The notes: generated from the letters alone by a model not told the origin. A stretch of DNA of 64,000 bases from an uncultured Oscillospiraceae bacterium (GCA_947625815.1 CANQPU010000007.1:41316-105315), one strand, 5' to 3'. Shown: positions 1 through 8,829, counted from the stretch's first letter. A program made the numbers and translations.

Positions 1-1350
1 GTCCCAGATGTAGAGGTGGGCCGATTCGCACAGGCTCCGGGCCAGCAGGGCCTTTTTCTTCTGGCCCTGGGACCAGTCCTCCAGGGGCTTTTCAAACTGC
101 GTCCGCTCAAAGCCCAGCTTCCGGAGGATGGTCTGAAAGACGCTCCGGTCGATGCCATACGCCCCGGCGTAGTCCTTCAGGCTCCCGCTAAGGCCGGAGG
201 CGTCCTGGCCCACGTAGGAGATCCGGACCCCGGACGCGAGACGGACCGTGCCGGTGTGGGGCACGTCCTCGCCCAGGATGAGCCGCAGGACGCTGGTCTT
301 CCCGCAGCCGTTGGGCCCCTGGAGGGCCAGCCGGTCTCCGGGGCGCAGCTCGAAGGTGAGGCGGTCCGTGACGGTCCTGTCCCCATAGGCGACGGATACG
401 TCCCGCAGCTCCAGCAGCCGCGCCGCCCGGTGGGTGAGGGGCGTCAGCTTCAGCTCCTCGTCCCGCTCGATGTTGTGCAGGAGCTTGGACTTCTCCTCCG
501 CCGCCCGGTCCCGGCGCTCCTCGATGGCCCTGGCGCGGCGCTGCTGCTTGGCGGCCTTGGCGCCCATATAGGGCGCCCACCCCTTTACGTTGTCCACCTT
601 CGTCCGGTCCACGCCCACCTTGGCGCGCTCGGCCCTGTCGGCCCACTGCGCCCGGTCCCGGGCGGATCCCTCCAGGCGGGCGATCTCCCCCCTCAGCCTC
701 TCGTCCTGGGCCCGCTCAAAGTCGTCCTGCCGCTTCTTGTTCTCCCACCACACGGAGAAGGGCCCGCGGGTGATCTGGATATCGGTCAGGTTGATGCTGA
801 GGGTGTGGTCGGTGCACCGGTCCAGCAGGGCCCGGTCATGGCTGACGAGGATGAAGCCCTCCTTGCGGGCCAGATACTCCCCCACCAGCTCCCGGGCGGC
901 CATGTCCAGGTGGTTCGTGGGCTCGTCGATCAGGGGAAAGACCCCCTCCCCGGCAAAGAGCGCCGCCAGCGCGCACCGGGTCTGCTCCCCGCCCGACAGG
1001 GTGGAAAAGGGCCGGGAGAGCAGCTCCTCCGGGATGCCCAGCCTCGCCAGCTCCCGCAGAAGCCGCCACTCCTCCACCTCTCCCGCCGCCTCCCGCAGGG
1101 CCGCCAGCGTGGGGGCGGATAGATCCCCCACCCGCACCGGGAAATAGGCAAACCGCACCCCGGGCGCGGAGATGGCGCCGGCGTAGGGAAGCTCCCCCAT
1201 AAGGCACCGCAGGAACGTGGTCTTCCCCCGTCCGTTCCGGCCCGTGAAGCCCAGACGCCAGCGGGTGTCCATACGGAAGGATACATTTTCAAATACAGGC
1301 TCGTGACTGCCCTCATAGGCAAAGGTAAGGCCCGTGACATCGATCAGCAT
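1..1350 (-). CDS. ABC-F family ATP-binding protein, Lsa-like (3' end cut by window)
   Basis: The 450 visible residues start at an ATG at 1350 and stay open to the window edge. ABC-F proteins are soluble twin-ATPases that act on the ribosome; the Lsa branch protects it against lincosamides, streptogramins A and pleuromutilins. Visible are Walker A GRNGRGKTT (about 37-45), signature LSGGE and Walker B PLIDEPTNHLD in domain 1, a charged linker, then Walker A GPNGCGKTS and signature SQGQKKK in domain 2. No membrane segments are present. The SQGQKKK signature and the following SLCESAHLYIWDEP-type stretch are typical of Lsa/ABC-F resistance proteins. Whether it confers resistance or is a housekeeping paralogue cannot be told from sequence. 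The final Walker B and C-terminus lie outside the window. Confidence 0.9.
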   Translation of the reverse strand, partial: MLIDVTGLTFAYEGSHEPVFENVSFRMDTRWRLGFTGRNGRGKTTFLRCLMGELPYAGAISAPGVRFAYFPVRVGDLSAPTLAALREAAGEVEEWRLLRELARLGIPEELLSRPFSTLSGGEQTRCALAALFAGEGVFPLIDEPTNHLDMAARELVGEYLARKEGFILVSHDRALLDRCTDHTLSINLTDIQITRGPFSVWWENKKRQDDFERAQDERLRGEIARLEGSARDRAQWADRAERAKVGVDRTKVDNVKGWAPYMGAKAAKQQRRARAIEERRDRAAEEKSKLLHNIERDEELKLTPLTHRAARLLELRDVSVAYGDRTVTDRLTFELRPGDRLALQGPNGCGKTSVLRLILGEDVPHTGTVRLASGVRISYVGQDASGLSGSLKDYAGAYGIDRSVFQTILRKLGFERTQFEKPLEDWSQGQKKKALLARSLCESAHLYIWD

Positions 1351-1465
1351 GAGCTGCGCCTCCTTATAATCCAATTAAAAGAAAACAGGCCGCGGGAAAG
1401 GATCCCACGGCCCAAAGGCGGCACAACACGGTCCCCCGGCGTGATCGGATATGTTCTCTCCCGCT

Positions 1466-1744
1466 TAAGGTGACGAGAGTTGCACCCGTGCCGCTCCACG
1501 CGGGCCCTTTTCGGTGCTTTTTGCCTTGTTGTCGTCGCCTTGCGTCAGCAAGGCTTCCTCCTTCGCGGCAAAAATCCCTCGAAAATTGCTCCGCGTGGAG
1601 TGCCTTGCAGTTTTCGGCGAGCTGATTTGCGTCAAGACGAGGAAAGAGCCACAGAGAATACTTCCGTATTGTCAAGGCTTTTGACAAAGTATTGGCGCAA
1701 ATCAGCCGGCGAAAACCGACGCGGGTTCGACTCTCGTCACCTTA
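1466..1744. repeat. 279-bp nested inverted-repeat element with tRNA-like arm
   Basis: The outer arms at 1466-1490 and 1720-1744 share a perfect 15-bp inverted match (TAAGGTGACGAGAGT) that continues imperfectly to 25 bp. A second inverted pair lies inside (1611-1631 with 1696-1715), a third perfect 10-bp pair joins 1494-1503 to 1591-1600, and a local hairpin lies at 1537-1554. The right arm reads like a tRNA T-arm plus acceptor (GGGTTCGACTCTCGTCACC), but no complete tRNA fits. It fills most of the 528-base gap between the ABC-F gene and sleB. Short open frames through it carry no domain and look spurious. It is probably an interspersed repeat; function unknown. Confidence 0.6.
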
Positions 1745-1878
1745 CGGCGCGCGGGGCGCACTACGCCCCCTGAAAGCGCCTTCTTTTTTAAGCGAGATGA
1801 GAACGCATCCTTTCACCCCCGGTCCATTTTGTCTTATTTTATCACCGCCGGCCCCGTGTGTCAACCGGCACCGGCGTT

Positions 1879-2553
1879 TTATTTGCAGAAGCGGTGCTTG
1901 CCGATGGTGACGATCAGGGGCCTGGACCAGATCCAGCTGCTGGTGGCCGTGGCGGGGTTGAAATAATAGATGGCGCCGCCGGAGGGGTCGTGGCCGGCCA
2001 GTGCCTCCCGGGCGGCCCGGTAGGCCGTCTCGGTGACGGGCTGGTTGAACTGCCCGTCGTCCAGGCAGGAGAAGGCCCCCTTCTGATAGATGACCCCGGA
2101 CATGGTGGAGGGGAAGGAGGGGTGCTCCATGCGGTTCAGGACCACCGCGCCCACCGCCACCTGTCCGGCGTAGGGCTCGCCCCGGGCCTCGGCGGAGATG
2201 AGCCGCGCCAGGAGGTTCACGTCGCTGGAGCCGGAGCCGGATCCGGAGGAGCCGGAGGGCAGGCCGATGGCCGCCAGGGTGGCGGGTCCCGCCACGCCGT
2301 CGGCGGTGAGGCCGTTCTTTTTCTGGAACTTTTTGACCGCCTCCTCGGTCCGGGAGCCGTAGACCCCGTCGATCGCGCCGGAGTAGTACCCCCAGTCGGA
2401 GAGGCGCTGCTGGATTTTTTTCACCGTCTCGCCGGAGGCGCCCCTTTTCCAGCTTTCGGCGGAGGCAAAGGGGGCTGTCTGGGCCAGGGCGATGAGGGTG
2501 ATATTCACGATGAAGACGACGGCCAGCGCCAATGTGAGCTTTCTTTTATCCAT
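1879..2553 (-). CDS. sleB: Spore cortex-lytic enzyme SleB
   Basis: SleB hydrolyses the muramic-delta-lactam-containing spore cortex during germination and is exported into the forespore envelope. The 224 residues show an N-terminal hydrophobic signal/anchor (about 7-30), a peptidoglycan-binding domain (about 38-97), a Ser/Gly linker, and a C-terminal cell-wall hydrolase domain (about 112-224) with the predicted catalytic Glu122 in SAEARGEP and the VGAVVLNRM motif. It lies 8 bp downstream of the GerB-type gene and is probably the last gene of the gerA-gerC-gerB-sleB operon. In Bacillus sleB pairs with ypeB; no ypeB is seen here. Identity is secure; cortex specificity is inferred from the family. 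Confidence 0.93.
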   Translation of the reverse strand: MDKRKLTLALAVVFIVNITLIALAQTAPFASAESWKRGASGETVKKIQQRLSDWGYYSGAIDGVYGSRTEEAVKKFQKKNGLTADGVAGPATLAAIGLPSGSSGSGSGSSDVNLLARLISAEARGEPYAGQVAVGAVVLNRMEHPSFPSTMSGVIYQKGAFSCLDDGQFNQPVTETAYRAAREALAGHDPSGGAIYYFNPATATSSWIWSRPLIVTIGKHRFCK

Positions 2554-2561
2554 GTTTCACC

Positions 2562-3650
2562 TCAATATTTCTTTCTGAGCCTGCCGACCAGGGCGGCGGC
2601 GGGGATCAGGATCAGGGTAAAGGTAAGATTAACGGCGGGGATCAGCACGTCCGACCATTTCTGGAACGCGAAGGCGTCGCGGGCGATCAGGAACGCCGCG
2701 GCCCCCGCCAGCACCGCCGATACCGGCACGAAGGCCGTGCGCTTTTTGACGCCCGTCACCGTCCGCCAGATCTCGGCGACGATGGACAGCAGCGCCGCCA
2801 TGAAGATGAAGTCCGTGACGATCCACACGGCCACCACCACGGCCTCCACCCGCTCCACCACGCCGAAGACCCGGATGTTGCGGATGACCATGAAAAAGGC
2901 GTTCTCCATGCTGACGGCCAGCTTCTCCCCCAGCGTGCCCAGGGTGAAGAAGGTGACGCCCAGCGCCGTCAGGGCCAGCAGGACGAGCCAGGGGAACCGG
3001 TTTGGCCGGATGGACGTGTCCTTCCGCACATGGCCGGACAGGAAGAGGAAGTAGACAAAGCCGGTCATCACGTTGAAGATGGGCACGGCCCCGTAGAGGA
3101 TGTCCCTGGCGTTCCGGTAGGTCACGGGCAGCAGGTTCTCCCCGGAGACGTCGGGGATGGCGGAGAGCAGCACCGCGGCGATGACCCCCACCAGGATCGG
3201 CATCAGCACCTCCGCCGTGCGGGACAGGGATTTGGTCAGTCCCGAGGCGGTCAGGACGGCGATGAGGAGCATGACCACGATGAAAACGGTCACGCTGCCG
3301 TTGGGATAGACGGTGCTCAGCAGCCGCTCGGCGGCGCTGCGGCACACGAATCCCGCGTAAAAGGTGAGCCAGAGGGCGCACAGGACGTTGAAGACCTTCC
3401 CCGCTCCCCGGCCCAGGCCCAGCTCCACCATATCCGCCAGGCCCGTGCCCTCCGGGACCTTTTTCCGCAGGGCGTTCATAAACGACAGCAGGAGCTTGCC
3501 GGCCACGAAGGCGACGAAGGGCGAGAGCCAGGCCGACCGGCCCCCGAAGACCACCGCGGCGGTGGGGAGGATGCGGATCATGGGCGAAAGGAGGCTCACG
3601 AAGATGAGCACGGTCAGTTGTCTTTCAGTGATTCGATCAGTTTTTCCCAC
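2562..3650 (-). CDS. GerAB/ArcD/ProY family spore germination permease
   Basis: This is the B subunit of a Ger nutrient-germinant receptor, an APC-superfamily-like inner-membrane protein that binds the germinant. The 362 residues form about ten hydrophobic helices, beginning with an ITERQLTVLIFVSLLSPM-type segment typical of GerAB proteins. The start is GTG at 3650, which overlaps the end of the GerC gene by 37 bp, and sleB follows after 8 bp, so the genes are translationally coupled. The germinant cannot be predicted. The order A-C-B differs from the usual A-B-C. Confidence 0.9.
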   Translation of the reverse strand: MGKTDRITERQLTVLIFVSLLSPMIRILPTAAVVFGGRSAWLSPFVAFVAGKLLLSFMNALRKKVPEGTGLADMVELGLGRGAGKVFNVLCALWLTFYAGFVCRSAAERLLSTVYPNGSVTVFIVVMLLIAVLTASGLTKSLSRTAEVLMPILVGVIAAVLLSAIPDVSGENLLPVTYRNARDILYGAVPIFNVMTGFVYFLFLSGHVRKDTSIRPNRFPWLVLLALTALGVTFFTLGTLGEKLAVSMENAFFMVIRNIRVFGVVERVEAVVVAVWIVTDFIFMAALLSIVAEIWRTVTGVKKRTAFVPVSAVLAGAAAFLIARDAFAFQKWSDVLIPAVNLTFTLILIPAAALVGRLRKKY

Positions 3651-4819
3651 GGGCTTTTCTCCTCCTCCCCTGAGATCTCCGGCGGGTCCACGATGTCAAA
3701 GGTCCGCTCCAGCCGGCTCTCCACCCGGATCTCCACCGGGAGAGTGGGAAAAAGGCTCTCCCACGCCTCCGGCATGTCCTCAAGCCTGATGGGCTCCTTC
3801 CGGGAGACGATGCCCTCCAGGTCCAGAAAATCCAGGCCCATCGCCTGACTGCGGGCCACGGCGCCGGCGGCGGCGTCCCTCATGATCCCGGACAGCCGCG
3901 TCTGCGCCTCCTCCCGGAACTCCCGGCGCGTCACGTCCGCCGCGCCGCGCATACTGATGAGGTTGGCGCTGAGCTCCAGCCTCACCTTCAGCTTCAAAAG
4001 CCGCCCGTCCTCCCCGAAGACCGGCTCATAGGAGGTCCGGATCTTCTCCACGGACACGGTGGAGACGGTATTCTGCACGGGAAGGTCCACGTTTTTGGAG
4101 CGGAGCTTCATGAGCAAAAGCATGGTCCCCAGCGTCTCCTCCTCCGTCAGGAATTCCATGGCGCCGCCGTCCTCGGTGATGACGGCAAAGCCGTCGGGCT
4201 CCAGGTTCAGGTCCCCCCGGGCCTCGAAGAGCTTTTCCTCCTCCACGCCCCGGACGCACTGGACCAACGCCACCCCGTTGCCGGCCAGGGACGCCGCCAC
4301 CTCCCGACAGGTGAAGACGTACCCCTCCCCCACGCGGGAGATATTTTTGTCCAGCCCGGCCAGGATGTCCGAGGCCGCCGGGTCGGACCCGGAGAGGCCC
4401 TTGAGCAGGTCGATGGCCGCGCCGCCCCGGACGATGAGAAGGCCGGTGTCCAGGCGCGTCTCCGAGTAGCGCTCCACGTAGTCGAGGCACTCCCCCATCC
4501 TCTCCCGGGCGAAGTCCTCGCCGACCAGCATGGACTCGGTGTGGGACAGGATGGCCTCCCGCCCCAGCGGCATGAGGATCATCTCCCCCATGGCCACGCC
4601 GATGGAGGGGCCGGTGTTTTCATACATCCGCGCGTCGTTCTCCTCCCCGGCGGTGCCGTAGACGGAGACGCGCACCCCGTCCTCCGCCTTGTCCGCCGTG
4701 ATGGTGCGGACCAGCTCGATATTTTCGATGCGCCGGTAGTTGGAAAATATGGTAAGGCCGGAGGAGCAGCCGGTGAGGGCCAGGGAAAGGGCCAGCGCGG
4801 CGAGGATCGTTTTTTTCAC
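3614..4819 (-). CDS. Ger(x)C family spore germination lipoprotein
   Basis: This is the C subunit of the Ger receptor complex, a lipoprotein on the outer face of the spore inner membrane. The 401 residues start with a lipoprotein signal peptide (MKKTILAALALSLALTGCSS; lipobox LTGC, lipidated Cys at 18), followed by a soluble domain of the expected length. It overlaps the GerA-type gene upstream by 4 bp (ATGA-type junction) and the GerB-type gene downstream by 37 bp. The C-terminal acidic tail (ISGEEEK) is unremarkable. Family assignment rests on lipobox, length and operon context. Confidence 0.9.
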   Translation of the reverse strand: MKKTILAALALSLALTGCSSGLTIFSNYRRIENIELVRTITADKAEDGVRVSVYGTAGEENDARMYENTGPSIGVAMGEMILMPLGREAILSHTESMLVGEDFARERMGECLDYVERYSETRLDTGLLIVRGGAAIDLLKGLSGSDPAASDILAGLDKNISRVGEGYVFTCREVAASLAGNGVALVQCVRGVEEEKLFEARGDLNLEPDGFAVITEDGGAMEFLTEEETLGTMLLLMKLRSKNVDLPVQNTVSTVSVEKIRTSYEPVFGEDGRLLKLKVRLELSANLISMRGAADVTRREFREEAQTRLSGIMRDAAAGAVARSQAMGLDFLDLEGIVSRKEPIRLEDMPEAWESLFPTLPVEIRVESRLERTFDIVDPPEISGEEEKSPWEKLIESLKDN

Positions 4820-6321
4820 AGCTTCGCCTCCCCGCCGTCTCCGGTCTTCAGCTCCGGCTCCCTGTCCCGCTTGACGGTCATGCTCCGGCGCAGCAGGGCC
4901 CTGGAAAGGTGCCTGCCCTCGCTGCCGGCGAAGGGGGTCATATAGGGCACGCCGAAGCTCTCCAGGGTGGAGAGGTGATAGGTCAGGAGCGCACAGCCGA
5001 TGGCCACGCCGAACATGCCCAGGAAGATGGCGGCGAGGACCAGAAAAAAGCGACAGATCCTCAGGGCCGAGCCCATGTCCAGATTGGGCATGGTGTAGCC
5101 GGCGATGCCGGCCAGGGCGATGACCACCACCACCACGGGGGAGACGACGCTGGCCTCCACGGCCGACTGGCCCACGATGAGGGCGCCGATGATGGATACC
5201 GTCTCGCCGATGGGACTGGGCAGGCGGATCCCGGCCTCCTGCAAAAGCTCAAAGGCCAGGAGCATCATGATGACCTCCAGCGCCGTGGGGAAGGGCACGG
5301 AGGCGCGGGCCTCGATCATGGATTGCAGAAGGCGGGTGGGGATCATCTCCTGGTGGTACATGGCCACCGCCACGTAAAAGGCGGGGGCCAGGAGCGTCAG
5401 CGCCACGGAGAGGTAGCGCAAAAGGGTCAGGGCCGAGGCGATGATAAAGTGGCCGGAGTGGTCCTCCGGCACCTTCATGAACTGGGAGAACGTACCAGGC
5501 ACCAGAAATCCCAGGGGCAGGCCGTCCACTAAGATCCCCACGCGCCCCTCCAGGATATTCATGCAGAACTTGTCCGACCGCTCGGTGGAGATGACCTGCG
5601 GGAACGGGGAGCGGTAGTTGTCCACCATGTTCTCCTCGATGACCGCGCTGGTCAGCGCCCCCTCCGCCCGGATCCTTCCCAGCCGCCGGGAGGCCTCCGC
5701 CACGATGCCCTCGTTGGTGAAGCCCTCAATATACACCAGGGCCGCGGAGGTCCGGGCCCGCTCCCCCAGGGGGAACTCCCGGATCTTCAGGTGGGGATTG
5801 CGGAGCTTCCGGCGCACCAGGGTGGTGTTGATCTTCATGGTCTCCACAAAGGCGTCCTTGGCGCCCTTGACCACCTTCTCCTCCTTGGGCGCCTCCACGC
5901 TCCGGCGCTGGGGGCTCTTGACCTCGAAGGTCACGGCGGTCCGCTCCGCGTCGAAGATCAGGGCGCAGAAGCCGTTCAGCAGGTCCCCCGCCGCGTCCCC
6001 CAGCTTGTCCCGGCTCTTGGCGGTGTAGACATAGACGGAGCCGCCCAGGAGCATGGCGATGGCCGCGGGGCCCCGGACATCTGAAAAGCGCTCCGGGTCG
6101 GTCAGAGGCCGGATGACCTGCTCGGCCACGTCGGAGCCGGAGACAAGCCCATCGATGAAGCACAGGCGCACCCGGTTGGCCGCGTCCCCGCCGATGTGCA
6201 GCTCCCGGGACTCGAAATCGTAGCAGTCCCGGAATACCGCCTCCATGGCGGCGACCGTCACCGGCGCGTCCTCCCCGATTTTCGGCGGCTCGGGGCTCTT
6301 GTTCCTTTCTCTCAGCATCAT
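4816..6321 (-). CDS. GerA family spore germination protein (receptor A subunit)
   Basis: This is the A subunit of the Ger receptor, with a large cytosolic N-terminal domain and a C-terminal membrane domain; in Bacillus GerAA forms an oligomeric ion channel. The 501 residues contain the family region around KINTTLVRRKL and YIEGFTNEGIV (about 160-215), a VDGLPLGFLVPGTFSQF-like stretch, then five or so membrane segments with the IGALIVGQSAVEASVVSP motif. The start ATG at 6321 (followed by another ATG) is preceded by GGGGTGAT. It is the first gene of the A-C-B-sleB operon. Forespore sigma-G control is expected from the family; no convincing sigma-G box was identified. Confidence 0.93.
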   Translation of the reverse strand: MMLRERNKSPEPPKIGEDAPVTVAAMEAVFRDCYDFESRELHIGGDAANRVRLCFIDGLVSGSDVAEQVIRPLTDPERFSDVRGPAAIAMLLGGSVYVYTAKSRDKLGDAAGDLLNGFCALIFDAERTAVTFEVKSPQRRSVEAPKEEKVVKGAKDAFVETMKINTTLVRRKLRNPHLKIREFPLGERARTSAALVYIEGFTNEGIVAEASRRLGRIRAEGALTSAVIEENMVDNYRSPFPQVISTERSDKFCMNILEGRVGILVDGLPLGFLVPGTFSQFMKVPEDHSGHFIIASALTLLRYLSVALTLLAPAFYVAVAMYHQEMIPTRLLQSMIEARASVPFPTALEVIMMLLAFELLQEAGIRLPSPIGETVSIIGALIVGQSAVEASVVSPVVVVVIALAGIAGYTMPNLDMGSALRICRFFLVLAAIFLGMFGVAIGCALLTYHLSTLESFGVPYMTPFAGSEGRHLSRALLRRSMTVKRDREPELKTGDGGEAKL

Positions 6322-6410
6322 ATCACCCCACTTTTCGTTGTGCTTCTATTGTTGCCAGGTCAGACTCCGAATAGTTTTGAAAATTTTTCAAGATCCTCCC
6401 CCGCAGGCCC

Positions 6411-6439
6411 TTGACGGGGGGCGGGCGGAATGGTAATAT
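6411..6439 (+). promoter_or_regulatory. Sigma-A promoter for the acetyltransferase/phosphatase pair
   Basis: A -35 TTGACG (6411-6416) and a -10 TAATAT (6434-6439) are separated by exactly 17 bp, ending 38 bp upstream of the GTG start at 6478. Confidence 0.65.
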
Positions 6440-6477
6440 GATGTGAAATATGAAACAATCGGACGGGAGGTGAACCG

Positions 6478-7050
6478 GTGTATCTTGAAACGGAGCGTCT
6501 GACCATACGCCACATGACGGAGGAGGATTTTCCGGACTGGACGGAGTACTCCATGGACCCGGAGCTCTGCCGGATGATGGGGACCTGGTGCCCCGCGGAT
6601 GAGGCGGAGGCCCGGGAGGCCTTCGAGTGGCTGATGGTCCACGAAAAGCGCTTTTACGCCATCGTTCTGCGGGAGGAGGGCAGGTGCGTGGGCCATATCA
6701 TCGTATATAATTTCCCGCCCATCTCCGATCTGCCGGAGCTGGCGGGCCTGACGGGCCGGGCGCTGAGCTTTTGCGTCTCCGGGGCGTATCAGCGCCGGGG
6801 CATCGCCACCGAGGCCCTGTCCGCCGTGCTGGATCACCTGTTCATCACCCGCGGGGTGGATTATGTAAACTCCGGCTTCTTTGACTTCAACCTCCCCTCC
6901 CGCCGTCTCCACGAAAAGCTGGGCTTCACGCCGGTGTCGGAGGAGTCGGTGGCGCTGCCGGAAGGCGGGACGGCCAGGGGCATCGAGACGATCCTCTATA
7001 ACCCCGCGCCCTCCCGGGCCGGGACCGAATGTGTGGAGAACACCCAATGA
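6478..7050 (+). CDS. GNAT family N-acetyltransferase
   Basis: A 190-residue acetyl-CoA-dependent acetyltransferase of the RimJ/RimL-like GNAT type. It begins MYLETERLTIRHMTEEDF, the classic beta1-alpha1 of this subgroup, and contains the acetyl-CoA-binding stretch QRRGIATEALSAVLDHLF (about 105-122) and the LHEKLGF motif near the C-terminus. The GTG start is preceded by GGGAGGTGA. It overlaps the phosphatase gene by 4 bp (ATGA), so the two are co-translated. The substrate is unknown; small molecules or protein N-termini are both possible. Confidence 0.88.
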   Translation: MYLETERLTIRHMTEEDFPDWTEYSMDPELCRMMGTWCPADEAEAREAFEWLMVHEKRFYAIVLREEGRCVGHIIVYNFPPISDLPELAGLTGRALSFCVSGAYQRRGIATEALSAVLDHLFITRGVDYVNSGFFDFNLPSRRLHEKLGFTPVSEESVALPEGGTARGIETILYNPAPSRAGTECVENTQ

Positions 7051-7556
7051 CACGGATCCTTTTTATCTGCCACGGCAACATATGCCGCTCCCCCATGGCG
7101 GAGTTCGTCATGAAAAAAATCGTCCGGGACGCCGGACTGGAGCGGGATTTTCATATCGAGTCCGCCGCCACGAGCCGGGAGGAGCTGGGGAACCCGGTCT
7201 ATCCCCCGGCGCGGCGGGAGCTGGAGAAGCACGGCCTCTCCTGCGCCGGCAAGACCGCCCGACAGCTCACGGCGGAGGACTGCGGGCGCTTCGACCTGCT
7301 CGTCTGCATGGACGGGGCCAACGTCCGCAATGTCCGGCGCGTCGCCGGCCCCGGCGGCGAGGGGAAGATCCGGCTGCTCCTGGAGTACACCGGGCACCCC
7401 CGGGACGTGGCGGATCCCTGGTATACCGGGGATTTTACCGCCGCCTGGCGGGACATCGCCGCCGGCTGCGAGGGGCTTTTCCGGGCGCTGACAAAGCAAA
7501 GCGCACGGACAGATCCGGGATCTGTCCGTGCCGATGGCTCTTCCTCCCCGGCCTGA
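7047..7556 (+). CDS. Low-molecular-weight protein-tyrosine/arginine phosphatase
   Basis: A 169-residue cytosolic low-Mr phosphatase. The P-loop CHGNICRS (Cys8, Arg14) sits at the N-terminus and the general-acid Asp lies in DPWYTGDF (Asp123), so all catalytic elements are present. The start ATG at 7047 overlaps the preceding stop as ATGA. Firmicute relatives dephosphorylate phosphotyrosine in capsule regulation (YwqE/YfkJ type) or phosphoarginine (YwlE); the subfamily cannot be fixed here. The last ~20 codons run through a strong palindrome (7501-7529), so the C-terminal tail is encoded by a terminator-like hairpin. Confidence 0.9.
   Translation: MTRILFICHGNICRSPMAEFVMKKIVRDAGLERDFHIESAATSREELGNPVYPPARRELEKHGLSCAGKTARQLTAEDCGRFDLLVCMDGANVRNVRRVAGPGGEGKIRLLLEYTGHPRDVADPWYTGDFTAAWRDIAAGCEGLFRALTKQSARTDPGSVRADGSSSPA
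7501..7529. terminator. Terminator-like palindrome between convergent genes
   Basis: A 14-bp perfect stem (GCACGGACAGATCC and its complement) with a minimal loop lies within the 3' end of the phosphatase gene, 34 bp from the stop of the convergent dacF-like gene. Minus-strand flank is only moderately T-rich, so a bidirectional terminator role is inferred. Confidence 0.5.
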
Positions 7557-7562
7557 GGCCGG

Positions 7563-8771
7563 TCATTTCTCCCCGTACACCAGGACGCCCAGCATCTCCC
7601 TGGCCACGTCCCACCAGGTGAGCCGCTCCACGCTGTCCCCGGCGACGAGGGGGACCTCCCGGAGGACCTGGCCGTTCAGCGTGACGGTCATGGTGCCCAC
7701 GCGCTGTCCGGCCTCCACCGGGGCCTGCAAGGTCTCGTCCAGCTCCACGGCCGTCTCAACGCTGCCGGCGTCGGTCTTGCGGACGAGGAGCTTGCCGCCC
7801 TCCCCCGGCACCGGCTGGACATAGCCGCACTTGCCCAGCTTCACCGGGATCGCGGGCAGGACCTGGGCGGGGGCGGGCGTCACCAGGGTATAGGCCCCGA
7901 AGGCATAGCTCAGGAGCGTCTTGGCGCTCTCGAACCGGTCGGCGCTGGAGGCGCAGTGGAGCACGACCGCGATGTACTCCACCCCGTCCCGACAGGCCGT
8001 GGCGGAGATGCAGTGGCCGGCGGAGGAGGTGTAGCCGGTCTTCAGACCCGTGGCGCCCTTGTAAAAGCGCACCAGCTTGTTGGTGTTGGAAAGGCCGAAC
8101 TGTCCGTTCCGGATGGTGTCCATCCAGATGGTGGTGTACTCGCGGATCCACTCGTGCCGGATGAGCTCCCGGCTCATCAGGGCGATGTCACGGGCCGTGG
8201 TCAGGTGCTCCGGGTCGTCCATGAGCCCGGTGCAGTTGGTGAAATGGGTGTTCGCCATGCCCAGCTCCTGCGCCCGCTCGTTCATCCGCGCGGCGAAGGC
8301 CTGCTCGCTCCCCGCCATGTGCTCGGCCACCGCCACGGCGGCGTCGTTGGCCGAGGCCACCACGATGCACTTGAGCATCTCCCGGAGGGACATCTGCTCC
8401 CCCTCCTCCAGGAACACCTGGCTCCCGCCCATCCCGGCGGCATAGGCCGAGCAGGTGATGGGCTCGTCGAGGCTCAGCGCCCCGGAGTCCACGGCCTCCA
8501 CGATGAGCAGGATGGTCATGACCTTCGTGACGGAGGCGGGCCTGAGCCTCTCGTCGGCGTTCTTTTCCCACAGCACCGTGCCCGTCTCCTTCTCCATGAG
8601 GATGGCCGAGGGCGCGGGGACGTCCAGCCCGTCCGCGCCGGTGGGGATGGCGGTGTCGTCAAAGACGCTCTCGTCCACCTCCTCGTCCGGTTCGGACTCC
8701 ATCTCCATGTCGGCTCTCGCCGTCACGCTCAGCAGCATCAGGGCGGCCAGGATCCCGGCCAGTTTTTTCAT
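7563..8771 (-). CDS. dacF: D-alanyl-D-alanine carboxypeptidase (DacF-like, S11 family)
   Basis: A 402-residue penicillin-binding carboxypeptidase that removes the terminal D-Ala of peptidoglycan stem peptides. It has a signal peptide (1-20), the S-x-x-K motif SVTK (Ser80, Lys83), SAN (139-141) and KTG (243-245), plus a C-terminal beta-rich PBP5-type domain. The start at 8771 is chosen because GGAGGGG lies just upstream; an in-frame ATG 42 bp earlier lacks a ribosome site. DacF is the sporulation-specific member that limits cortex cross-linking; assignment to DacF rather than DacA/DacB is a best guess. Confidence 0.87.
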   Translation of the reverse strand: MKKLAGILAALMLLSVTARADMEMESEPDEEVDESVFDDTAIPTGADGLDVPAPSAILMEKETGTVLWEKNADERLRPASVTKVMTILLIVEAVDSGALSLDEPITCSAYAAGMGGSQVFLEEGEQMSLREMLKCIVVASANDAAVAVAEHMAGSEQAFAARMNERAQELGMANTHFTNCTGLMDDPEHLTTARDIALMSRELIRHEWIREYTTIWMDTIRNGQFGLSNTNKLVRFYKGATGLKTGYTSSAGHCISATACRDGVEYIAVVLHCASSADRFESAKTLLSYAFGAYTLVTPAPAQVLPAIPVKLGKCGYVQPVPGEGGKLLVRKTDAGSVETAVELDETLQAPVEAGQRVGTMTVTLNGQVLREVPLVAGDSVERLTWWDVAREMLGVLVYGEK

Positions 8772-8829
8772 AGTGACCCCTCCTTTTTTCGCTACAAGAG
8801 AATATGTGGTCAAGTTTCAAATATTCCTC

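Noticed and set aside
1364..1687. 107-residue frame on minus
   Set aside because: Lies within the inverted-repeat element, has no ribosome site or domain.
1466..1744. Possible tmRNA or intron
   Set aside because: The 3' arm resembles a tRNA end, but there is no tag-peptide frame with a matching 5' acceptor of tmRNA type and no group I/II intron core.
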